A stretch of DNA of 41,683 nucleotides from Gloeobacterales cyanobacterium ES-bin-313. Lineage in GTDB: Bacteria; Cyanobacteriota; Cyanobacteriia; Gloeobacterales; Gloeobacteraceae. Below, piece after piece: positions 25,676 through 32,330 of this stretch. Position 1 is the stretch's first letter. Each line of letters starts with the position of its first letter. Position numbers and translations under genes: made by a program. Below the pieces are notes generated by a model. The model ran no database searches, was not told where the DNA came from, and saw only the letters and a list, made by a program, of their open reading frames with translations. The DNA lies in the NCBI GenBank assembly GCA_014379585.1, contig JACMLN010000021.1, positions 1 to 41,683 on the forward strand, read 5' to 3'.

Positions 25676-26341
25676 ATGGCACTCTTCGGACTTGGATTTG
25701 GCAAAAAGTATACCCTACCGACTGCCCAAGAAGCACTTTCTGGACGGTCTGAGCAGATACGCGTTCCTGAAAAGCACTTTGTCAATGGCACTCCCCTCAA
25801 GCCTCCTTTTCCTGGGGGCATGGAACAGGTGATCGTCGGTCTCGGTTGTTTTTGGGGAGCCGAGCGCAAGTTCTGGCAGCAGCCAGGTGTCTATACGACA
25901 GCCGTCGGTTATGCCGCTGGTTTGACCCCTAACCCCACCTACCAAGAAGTCTGCTCTGGGCAAACAGGCCATAACGAAGTGGTTCTGGTCGTCTTCGATC
26001 CAAAAGTGATCAGTTTCGAGCAAGTGCTAACTGTTTTTTGGGAGAGCCACAATCCGACCCAAGGAATGCGCCAAGGCAACGATTCTGGCACCCAATATCG
26101 CTCCGGTATTTACGTCACCAGCGAAGCGCAACAGAAGATGGCTGAAGTCTCTCGCGACGCTTACCAAAAGGCGCTGACTGCTGCTGGTTTCAAGCAGATC
26201 ACCACAGAAATCCTGGCAGCACCGGAGTTCTACTACGCTGAAGATTATCACCAGCAGTACCTGGCCAAAAACCCGAATGGCTACTGCGGTCTTGGCGGAA
26301 CCAATGTTTCTTGCCCAGCTTTCGCCGCACCATTGGTTTAA
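25676..26341 (+). CDS. msrA: Peptide methionine-(S)-S-oxide reductase
   Basis: Repairs methionine-S-sulfoxide in proteins and free Met. 221 residues. The nucleophile is Cys58 in [13 protein letters not shown]; candidate recycling cysteines are Cys204 (GYCGLGG) and Cys213 (NVSCP), placed like those of E. coli MsrA. An extension of about 50 residues ([19 protein letters not shown]) precedes the core, as in many cyanobacterial and plant MsrA proteins. The gene is divergent from the ribosomal cluster across a 116-nt region. Confidence 0.97.
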   Translation: MALFGLGFGKKYTLPTAQEALSGRSEQIRVPEKHFVNGTPLKPPFPGGMEQVIVGLGCFWGAERKFWQQPGVYTTAVGYAAGLTPNPTYQEVCSGQTGHNEVVLVVFDPKVISFEQVLTVFWESHNPTQGMRQGNDSGTQYRSGIYVTSEAQQKMAEVSRDAYQKALTAAGFKQITTEILAAPEFYYAEDYHQQYLAKNPNGYCGLGGTNVSCPAFAAPLV

Positions 26342-26391
26342 TTTAGCCCTGGCTCAAGGTAGAAAACTTTTACCTGAAATCGGGTAGTCCT

Positions 26392-26433
26392 TCCCCGTTG
26401 CAACCGCTAGGCCATAGCCCCTGGCAACGGGGA
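26392..26433. terminator. Bidirectional hairpin terminator after msrA
   Basis: A 10-bp perfect stem (TCCCCGTTGC pairing with GCAACGGGGA) encloses a smaller GCTA/TAGC hairpin. On the plus strand it is followed by TTTTGTTTGCTTATTTT, a good T-rich tail for msrA. It overlaps the 3' end of the convergent PhnD-like gene, so it may serve both. Confidence 0.7.
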
Positions 26434-27312
26434 TTTTGTTTGCTTATTTTCCTGACTGTACAGGCGCGCTGGCTTGAGGCGGATGGGATCGGGAACGTCT
26501 GGAAAAATCAGGCGCACCCGTTTTACGACAGCAAACATATAGGAATAGTCCGGTGGAAGACTGTTGGGGAGATATCCGACTGTGCGGGTGATTGTTTCAG
26601 GTATTTCTTTCAGAATTTGCCTTATTTGCTGCTCACGGTTGCGCTCAACATCAGGGCCAAGAAGCAACACACCGGGCGGAATAAAGTGGCTATCTGCAAA
26701 CAGAATACGCAGATCGCTGCCCACCTCCGAGCTTTCTAACTCTTGCTGGGAGAGGGCTGCAGCTGCAGCCCTTCCTGAAATCACTTGCTCAAGCCCGATT
26801 TTAGGTGTGGCGGCAAAGGAGAGTTCCGCCAGGGTTAGACCATAGAGATTGAAAAGCGGGATATAGTAGCCCGTGGCCGATCCAGGCAGGCCCAGCACAA
26901 CAGATTTACCAGTAAGATCTCGAAGGCTTTTGAGGGGGCTATCTTTACGCACCACAATCATTGAGCGTAGGTTAGCAAGTCCTTCAAGGGAAAAAAGCGG
27001 CTGATACTGAGCTTCTTGAATCGCAATAGCAGCGAGGCCAGGATCCGCGAATACGAGAGACCAAGCGCGACTGCGAATCCGTTCTAGGGCGCGATTTTCA
27101 TTAAAGGCTGGATCCACTTCAACGAAGGTTTGCGCTTGCTCTGCAAGATATTTTTGGAAACTTGCATACTGTTTTAAAGTTTGATTCCCGTTGGTATAGC
27201 TGACAACGCCAATCGTCAACCTTTCGCCGCGTGGCGCAGAAGAATTCTCGGCGCAAGCAGATAGAAAACTTGTCAAAAAAAGTGCTTGAATAAATTCTTT
27301 TCTCGAAAGCAT
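26407..27312 (-). CDS. PhnD-like periplasmic substrate-binding lipoprotein
   Basis: 301 residues from an ATG at 27312; a GTG at 27339 would add nine residues. The start MLSRKEFIQALFLTSFLSAC is a lipoprotein signal with lipobox LSAC, Cys20 being lipidated. The mature part is a type 2 periplasmic-binding fold of the phosphate/phosphite/phosphonate (PhnD) family: LTIGVVSYTNGNQTLKQYASFQKYL, then VFADPGLAAIA, then MIVVRKDSPLKSLRDLTGKSVVLGLPGSATGYYIP. Despite the name, many members are not phosphonate binders but ligand sensors feeding histidine kinases. No ABC permease or ATPase gene is nearby. The gene is divergent from the Tll0287-HAMP gene by 125 nt, which suggests a sensing partnership. Confidence 0.85.
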   Translation of the reverse strand: MLSRKEFIQALFLTSFLSACAENSSAPRGERLTIGVVSYTNGNQTLKQYASFQKYLAEQAQTFVEVDPAFNENRALERIRSRAWSLVFADPGLAAIAIQEAQYQPLFSLEGLANLRSMIVVRKDSPLKSLRDLTGKSVVLGLPGSATGYYIPLFNLYGLTLAELSFAATPKIGLEQVISGRAAAAALSQQELESSEVGSDLRILFADSHFIPPGVLLLGPDVERNREQQIRQILKEIPETITRTVGYLPNSLPPDYSYMFAVVKRVRLIFPDVPDPIRLKPARLYSQENKQTKSPLPGAMA

Positions 27313-27437
27313 TGGAATCGTCGTGAGGACTTCCTGCACAGTGTATCACTGGATTTCGCACCAAATTAAGGTCAAGCCATCCAGTTTGGTAGACTATTGG
27401 GAATCACCTCGATTAAATAGAAAAAAAATGGACTGCC

Positions 27438-28337
27438 ATGCTTAAGAACCTCAAACTTGGAGCAAAGTTTACACTTATTCTCGTGATTGTCTTTGCTGGG
27501 GGACTCGTCGCCAGTGGAACTGTTCTCTATCAAGTGCTCCAGCAACGTGCCCAGACAGAAGTATCCGCTAAGGCTGCAATACTGATGGAGACGATGAATT
27601 CGGTACGCGCCTACTCCAACAGCAACCTCAATCCGCTGATAGCACCCATCGCGAAGGTATCTCCTGTTTTTATTCCTGAGCAAATTCCCACTTATTCTCT
27701 GAATAGAGTTTTTGAAAATCTGCGCAAGAACGACGAATACAAGAGCTATTTTTACAAAGAAGCTTTTTTGAATCCCACCAACCTTCGCGACAAAGCAGAT
27801 GACTTTGAAACAGATCTCATTAAGCGCTTTATTGCTGAGCCGAATACCAAAGAGATCACTGGGTTTCGCAGCCAGCCCGGTGGAAAAACTTTCTATGTTG
27901 CCCGTCCCTTTATCATCAAGAAAGCGAGTTGTTTGCAGTGCCACAGCACGCCAGAAGCAGCACCCAAAAATATGATTATCGCTTACGGTGCAGAGAATGG
28001 ATTTAACTGGGAATTGAACAAGGTTCTTGGCAGCCAAATCATTACGATTCCTGTCGATGAAGTTTACACCAGCGCCAATAGTGCCTGGTGGATCGTGTTT
28101 GGAATATTGGCAGTTATCTTTCTGTTGTTGCTGGTGGTGATCAACTTACTGCTTAAGCGCAATGTCACCCAACGCCTTAGTCGCATGGCGCAGACGGCTG
28201 ATGCAGTCAGTACCGGCAGTACTGAAGCCAATTTTGTTGAAGATGCTGCGGATGAAATCGGCACCCTCGCTACCGCTTTTAATCGTATGAAGTCGAGCCT
28301 GGACATCGCTCTCAAGATGCTCTCTCAGCGAGACTAG
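27438..28337 (+). CDS. Membrane heme c sensor: Tll0287-like domain plus HAMP, no output domain
   Basis: 299 residues. TM1 spans about 10-31 and TM2 about 215-240. Between them is a periplasmic Tll0287-like (DUF3365) domain with a c-type heme motif, Cys165-x-x-Cys168-His169 (SCLQCH). After TM2 a HAMP domain runs to about residue 290 (LLLKRNVTQRLSRMAQTADAV, then DEIGTLATAFNRMKSSLDIAL), and the protein ends at 299. Tll0287 domains are thought to bind heme for redox or gas sensing. HAMP normally relays to a kinase, cyclase or methyl-accepting domain, but none is attached, so output must go to a separate protein. Its stop overlaps the stop of the convergent kinase gene (CTAG). Confidence 0.88.
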   Translation: MLKNLKLGAKFTLILVIVFAGGLVASGTVLYQVLQQRAQTEVSAKAAILMETMNSVRAYSNSNLNPLIAPIAKVSPVFIPEQIPTYSLNRVFENLRKNDEYKSYFYKEAFLNPTNLRDKADDFETDLIKRFIAEPNTKEITGFRSQPGGKTFYVARPFIIKKASCLQCHSTPEAAPKNMIIAYGAENGFNWELNKVLGSQIITIPVDEVYTSANSAWWIVFGILAVIFLLLLVVINLLLKRNVTQRLSRMAQTADAVSTGSTEANFVEDAADEIGTLATAFNRMKSSLDIALKMLSQRD

Positions 28338-29653
28338 CTCAGCCGTTTACGAAAAGTTTCTGCTTTGGTAGGGTCGATGATCTGCGTGGCTAGGCTCTCA
28401 ACCAGACTGGCTTGGGAATGCGTAGTATTTTTGAGTGCTCCCTGCACCAAGAGTCGAGCGATGGGACCAAGACTTTGGGCTAATTCCCGTTCACAGCGCT
28501 GGATAAATTCTTCTGGTAATGAACTAGGATTTGAAGCCTGAATTGTCGGTTGGCTGAGAGCTTTTTGCGCAAAAGCTTCGCGTTGCCCAAGAGGAAGATC
28601 CTCGCAAAGCAATTCCATCAGGTGGTTTACATCGCGTGCGCGGGATCTTGCTCTTTTGATCAGCGTTAGTGCAATCGGGCCAACGAGAGCGCTAAGACGC
28701 TTCTGCAAGTTCTCTTCTTCTTGGGGGGTAAGCACAATCTCCGAGGAGGCCATCATGGTCTCTCCCCGTGGAATGATCGCACTGCTCACTTGCTGAAGCG
28801 CTTGAGACACTTCCAGGACACTTTCAGGACGCATCTGGGGCTCTTTGGCAAGGCAGCGTTGAATGATCTGCTCAACCTTTTCAGGCACTTTCAAACCCAT
28901 GGGAAGGGGTGGGCGTTCAAGGTGAGCCTGACACCAAGCGTAAAAGCTTTGATCTTCCATGGAGAAGGGCATCGCCCCTACCATCAATTCATACAAGATC
29001 ATGCCCAAACTATAAATATCGGAGCGTGGAGTCACTTCTTGGCCACGTAACTGTTCAGGAGAGGAATAGTGGGGGGTGCCCAGATACCCCTGGGTTGGTT
29101 GCCTTTGAGCACCTGCTTCGACTACCTCACTCACCAGTTTGGCGATCCCGAAATCGAGAATCTTGACCCGTTCGCCAAAGGGAGGATCGGGCACCAGAAA
29201 AATATTTGTTGGTTTTAAATCGCGATGGATCACCGATTGGGCATGGGCAACCCGCAACCCTTCGCAGATTTGATACGCGATCATCAGAGCTTTGTCCAAA
29301 GGGGTTTCAACAAAAAGCACATCTTCTAAAGTTCGTCCCTGCAAAAATTCCATCACAAAGTACGGCAGATTCAGATCTGCCAGAATGCCGTAGTCGCGGA
29401 TCTGCACAATATAAGGGCTACGATCCCCAAGTCGAGCGCTAATTACTGCTTCATCGCGAAATCGTTGTCTTAGGTCACTATCCGCAACCGCACGCTCAGA
29501 GAGTACTTTCACTGCCGAGACCAAATCAGGGATTTCTGCGTGTACTGCTTTGTACACTGAACCCATTCCCCCCTCACCGATCTTCGCAACGATGCGATAC
29601 TGACCGACCATCCGGCCAATCACGAGGTCTTGAAAGCGGGGGATTTCAGCCAT
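28334..29653 (-). CDS. Ser/Thr protein kinase with a duplicated C-terminal helical domain
   Basis: 439 residues with no membrane span, so cytosolic. The Hanks-type kinase domain (about 19-290) is complete: glycine loop GEGGMG (26-31), Lys49, HRDLKPTN (143-150, catalytic Asp145), DFG (167-169), TPHYSSPEQ in the activation segment and [10 protein letters not shown]. The C-terminus holds two copies of a roughly 55-residue helical unit (about 311-365 and 380-438), each with a GPIA core ([16 protein letters not shown] and [16 protein letters not shown]), an L-x-E-x-L segment and a final R-x-x-F-x-K-x-L. I recall similar units on bacterial kinases and cyclases, but their role is unclear. It starts 4 nt after the upstream Cys-motif gene, forming an operon. 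Confidence 0.93.
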   Translation of the reverse strand: MAEIPRFQDLVIGRMVGQYRIVAKIGEGGMGSVYKAVHAEIPDLVSAVKVLSERAVADSDLRQRFRDEAVISARLGDRSPYIVQIRDYGILADLNLPYFVMEFLQGRTLEDVLFVETPLDKALMIAYQICEGLRVAHAQSVIHRDLKPTNIFLVPDPPFGERVKILDFGIAKLVSEVVEAGAQRQPTQGYLGTPHYSSPEQLRGQEVTPRSDIYSLGMILYELMVGAMPFSMEDQSFYAWCQAHLERPPLPMGLKVPEKVEQIIQRCLAKEPQMRPESVLEVSQALQQVSSAIIPRGETMMASSEIVLTPQEEENLQKRLSALVGPIALTLIKRARSRARDVNHLMELLCEDLPLGQREAFAQKALSQPTIQASNPSSLPEEFIQRCERELAQSLGPIARLLVQGALKNTTHSQASLVESLATQIIDPTKAETFRKRLS

Positions 29654-29657
29654 CGCG

Positions 29658-30062
29658 CTACCAAAATTTTAATTTAGCGATCAGACGCGCAAACGGAGAA
29701 TCTGGAATTGACTCTGCGATTTTTTCGGCTTCAATCCGCTGCCGCTCTGCCTCTAGATCCGCTTGTGTCGGCATGACAGCCCTTCCAATCGTACGACCCA
29801 GAAACGGCGGCAAGGGCGGCGGTGCAGGAACCGAAGTTGTGCAGTCCCGGCCATTCTCTAGGGGAACAGTGGCAGAAACGCAGACTTGTATCGGTGACTT
29901 GGCGGCTGTTTCAAAAACAGCGAGCCGTGCTTCATCGTTCAAGACATCAAGGTTAATCACATCAAGGCCGCAAGCAGAACAGTGGCGCTTCAGTTCACCC
30001 TCCCCTTCAAGCTCCGAAAACTGCTTGGGACAGACAAAAGAAAAACGCACATCGATGTTCAT
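29658..30062 (-). CDS. Four-Cys small protein in an operon with the Ser/Thr kinase
   Basis: 134 residues. The N-terminal module has Cys11 (FVCPKQFSELEG), Cys28 and Cys31 (KRHCSACGLDVINLDVL) and Cys61 (PIQVCVSA), a spacing that suggests a metal-binding ribbon. I recall a C-P-x-x-W/F ... RxCxxC-x-x-x-V-x-x-L module heading uncharacterised bacterial proteins. A proline-rich linker (APPPLPPF) follows, then a charged C-terminal helix (ADLEAERQRIEAEKIAESI). No membrane helix or signal peptide is visible. It is the first gene of a two-gene unit with the kinase (4-nt gap), so it may be a regulator or substrate. The function is unknown. Confidence 0.75.
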   Translation of the reverse strand: MNIDVRFSFVCPKQFSELEGEGELKRHCSACGLDVINLDVLNDEARLAVFETAAKSPIQVCVSATVPLENGRDCTTSVPAPPPLPPFLGRTIGRAVMPTQADLEAERQRIEAEKIAESIPDSPFARLIAKLKFW

Positions 30063-30104
30063 AGTATTCGGTGACTTGCGCGGTACAAGCCATATCTAGC
30101 ACAA

Positions 30105-30129
30105 AGCCGTGCCCATTTTGGACACGGCT
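30105..30129 (-). terminator. Hairpin after tRNA-Asp
   Basis: Read on the minus strand, a 10-bp stem (AGCCGTGTCC pairing with GGGCACGGCT, one T-G wobble) with a 5-nt loop begins 6 nt beyond the tRNA 3' end. A short T tract (TTTGTG) follows. It probably terminates the tRNA transcript. Confidence 0.55.
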
Positions 30130-30135
30130 GTGAAG

Positions 30136-30209
30136 CGACCCCGAACGGGCTCGAACCGTCAACCTCCGCCGTGACAGGGCGGCGCTCTAACCAATTGAGC
30201 TACGGGGTC
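30136..30209 (-). tRNA. tRNA-Asp (anticodon GUC)
   Basis: 74 nt on the minus strand. The acceptor stem GACCCCG pairs with CGGGGTC. The D arm is AGCTCAATTGGTTAGAGC, the anticodon loop CTGTCAC gives anticodon GTC, and the T arm contains GTTCGAGCC. The discriminator is G, as expected for tRNA-Asp. CCA is not encoded. Confidence 0.97.
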
Positions 30210-30223
30210 AATCGGCGATTTCC

Positions 30224-30253
30224 ATCTTGGCGCACTTGCAATGAACCTGTCAA
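30224..30253 (-). promoter_or_regulatory. Probable tRNA-Asp promoter
   Basis: A perfect -35 TTGACA (30248-30253) directly follows the tatC stop codon. After 18 nt comes CAAGAT (30224-30229), a weak -10 (3/6). Transcription would start about 8 nt upstream of the mature tRNA. The -10 box is the uncertain part. Confidence 0.45.
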
Positions 30254-31030
30254 CTATTTGCCAAGAAATCGCACGGTGAAGGCACCACCGAAGAACAAAA
30301 CCGTCACAGCCGCCGCGAGAAAAGTTTGGGTAATCGGGTCGGTAGAAGGAGTGATCACCGCCCCCAAAACCACCGCCCCAAGGGTGACGTAGCGCCAGAC
30401 CGAAAACATCTTGGCGGAACTGACAATTCCTGACACACCAAGCATCACCTGCAACACGGGCAGTTGAAAAACCAAGCCCGTACTGAGCAACATCACAAAG
30501 ACCAAATCGAAGTAGCGCTCGATAGTCCAAGTCTGGGCAACGATATTTGCCCCATAACTAATAAAGAAATTCAGAGCCGCAGGGACAAGAATAAAATAAG
30601 CAAAGACGATACCGAGAACAAACAGAACACTAGAGCCGACAACAATTGGTAGAACAAATTTACGTTCTTTGCGAGTCAGTCCCGGCAAAACAAATCGAAC
30701 AACGTGATACAAAATCACAGGTGCAGCGATCAGAAATCCTGCATACCCTGCCACTTTAAAAGAAACAAAGAAGAACTCCCCTGGCACAGTCTGGATGAAC
30801 TTGACTGTTTCTCCGGCGGGCTTTTGGAGAATCGTAACGATCGGGCCGACAAAGGCAAAACAGGTGGCCACTGCTGCAGTGAGGGCGACTAGGGAATAGA
30901 GAAGCCGAGAGCGCAGCTCTTCAAGATGCTCAGTGAGTGTCATTTCCACTTCATTGGGAAACTCGTCCGCTTCCTCCTCAAGTTCTGTGTCGATTCCCTG
31001 CTTTGGGGGTTCTTCCTGAGAAATAGTCAT
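30254..31030 (-). CDS. tatC: Twin-arginine translocase subunit TatC
   Basis: 258 residues, six membrane helices. TatC is the receptor for twin-arginine signal peptides and the core of the Tat export channel. Diagnostic parts are LTEHLEELRSRLLYSLVAL at the start of TM1, the segment FFVSFKVAGYAGFLIAAPVILYHVV, the FVLPGLTRKERKF loop and ITPSTDPITQ near the last helices. The acidic 30-residue N-terminal extension is poorly conserved, so an internal ATG before LTEHLEEL is an alternative start. It lies 22 nt after yidD and upstream of tRNA-Asp. No tatA gene is in the window. Confidence 0.96.
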   Translation of the reverse strand: MTISQEEPPKQGIDTELEEEADEFPNEVEMTLTEHLEELRSRLLYSLVALTAAVATCFAFVGPIVTILQKPAGETVKFIQTVPGEFFFVSFKVAGYAGFLIAAPVILYHVVRFVLPGLTRKERKFVLPIVVGSSVLFVLGIVFAYFILVPAALNFFISYGANIVAQTWTIERYFDLVFVMLLSTGLVFQLPVLQVMLGVSGIVSSAKMFSVWRYVTLGAVVLGAVITPSTDPITQTFLAAAVTVLFFGGAFTVRFLGK

Positions 31031-31052
31031 CGGTGTTTGCTCACGGTTCTTC

Positions 31053-31286
31053 CTATCTTACCTGCTCCAAACTTTCAGGCACCGGGTCATAACCACCGGG
31101 ATGAAAAGGGTGGCAGCGGCAAATGCGCTTTGTGCCCAGCCAAGCCCCTCGCCCAACTCCGTAACGCTCGATCGCCTGGAAAGCATATTGCGAGCACGTC
31201 GGTGTAAATCGGCAGGTTGGTAGAGTCAACGGCGAAATAAACCGCTGATAAAAACGGATGAATCCCAGTGCAGATTGCTTGATCAC
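31053..31286 (-). CDS. yidD: YidD membrane-insertion efficiency factor
   Basis: 77 residues with a GTG start. The YidD signature is complete: [33 protein letters not shown] with its cysteines, [25 protein letters not shown]. YidD is an amphipathic inner-membrane-associated protein that helps YidC and Sec insert membrane proteins. In many bacteria it sits in the rpmH-rnpA-yidD-yidC cluster; here it precedes tatC instead, a plausible membrane-biogenesis pair. Two DnaA-box-like repeats lie 25-45 nt upstream of its start. Confidence 0.95.
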   Translation of the reverse strand: MIKQSALGFIRFYQRFISPLTLPTCRFTPTCSQYAFQAIERYGVGRGAWLGTKRICRCHPFHPGGYDPVPESLEQVR

Positions 31287-31310
31287 ACCCTCATTCTAAA
31301 CTCTGGGCAC

Positions 31311-31331
31311 TTTTCCACAGGGTTTTCCACA
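31311..31331. promoter_or_regulatory. Two tandem DnaA-box-like repeats
   Basis: TTTTCCACA occurs at 31311-31319 and again at 31323-31331, in direct repeat with 12 bp between starts and GGG between the copies. TTTTCCACA is the DnaA-box form reported for cyanobacterial origins. The repeats lie in the 86-nt divergent region between yidD and sipA. Two boxes are too few for a full oriC by themselves; they may regulate one or both genes. Confidence 0.5.
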
Positions 31332-31372
31332 GGTCGGCGCGATAGACTGAGGGCAGTAGATGGTAATCGTTC

Positions 31373-31588
31373 ATGGTAGAACCTGAAGTCGGCAAAAAAA
31401 TTCGATTGGTGCGCGTTCCTCCCTTCGTGAAAACAGCGGAGGCGATGCCAATGTTGCGCTCTTCCGATTTTTTAGAATTCGGCCAAGAAGGCATTGTGAT
31501 TGATCGCCGCCCCGCCAACTACTGGGCGATCCGGTTTAAGCAGGGCGCTTATTTGATCGATGGCAACGATCTAGAAGCCTGTTCGTAG
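31373..31588 (+). CDS. sipA: SipA, NblS-interacting regulator
   Basis: 71 residues; the DUF3148 pattern is plain: KKIRLVRVPPFVKTAEAMPMLRSSDFL, then EEGIV-like GQEGIVIDRRPANYWAIRFKQGAYLID. SipA is a small SH3-like beta-barrel protein restricted to cyanobacteria. It binds the histidine kinase NblS (Hik33) and stimulates its activity towards RpaB-type regulators that control stress and photosynthesis genes. NblS is not in this window. The gene lies 31 nt before purC on the same strand, so the two may be co-transcribed. Confidence 0.92.
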   Translation: MVEPEVGKKIRLVRVPPFVKTAEAMPMLRSSDFLEFGQEGIVIDRRPANYWAIRFKQGAYLIDGNDLEACS

Positions 31589-31619
31589 TGATAATCTGTG
31601 ACTGGAAGGGGGAACGACA

Positions 31620-32330
31620 ATGCGTGAGAAACTGTACGAAGGCAAAGCCAAAATCATTTACAGTACGGCTGACCCCGCGATCATCGTTGCCCACTTTAAG
31701 AACGATGCGACGGCCTTCAATGCCCAAAAAAAAGGCACGATTGCTGAGAAAGGTGTGGTCAACGCCACGATTTCAGCCCGTCTTTTTGCTCTGCTCGAAC
31801 ACACCTGCATTGCCACCCACTATATTGATCAGATTGCTCCCAACGAACTGCGCCTGCGCAAGTTGCGCATGATTCTGCTCGAAGTAGTCGTCCGCAATAT
31901 CGTCGCAGGCAGCCTCGTCAAGCGCACGGGGCTAGCCAGTGGAACGCTCCTTGACGAACCGTTGATCGAGTTTTATTACAAAGATGACAGTCTCGGAGAT
32001 CCTCTGCTCAACGACGACCATGTTCTGAGTGTTCTGAAGTTAGTGACCGCCGAACAACTTGCCGAACTACGCCGACTCGCGCTTCAGATCAACCAGCTTT
32101 TGAAGGATTTTTATCTGCGCTGTGGCATCAGTTTGGTGGACTTCAAGCTCGAATTTGGTTTTGACGGTGCCGATCAGATCCAATTGGGGGACGAACTTAG
32201 CCCTGACAACTGCCGACTCTGGAATCTTGAAGATGGGCGGATTCTAGACAAAGACCGCTTCCGCTTCGATCTCGGCTCAGTAGATGCAGCCTATCAAGAA
32301 GTGTTACAGCGGGTCGAATCAGCCACCTAG
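31620..32330 (+). CDS. purC: SAICAR synthetase
   Basis: Phosphoribosylaminoimidazole-succinocarboxamide synthase joins CAIR and aspartate with ATP in purine synthesis. 236 residues, normal length. LYEGKAKIIYSTADP is the nucleotide-binding start. IVAGSLVKRTGL, IEFYYKDDSLGDPLLNDDH and LVDFKLEFGFD are conserved active-site segments. A strong ribosome-binding site (AAGGGGG) precedes the ATG by seven nucleotides. It is convergent with and directly abuts the penicillin-binding protein gene. Confidence 0.97.
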   Translation: MREKLYEGKAKIIYSTADPAIIVAHFKNDATAFNAQKKGTIAEKGVVNATISARLFALLEHTCIATHYIDQIAPNELRLRKLRMILLEVVVRNIVAGSLVKRTGLASGTLLDEPLIEFYYKDDSLGDPLLNDDHVLSVLKLVTAEQLAELRRLALQINQLLKDFYLRCGISLVDFKLEFGFDGADQIQLGDELSPDNCRLWNLEDGRILDKDRFRFDLGSVDAAYQEVLQRVESAT

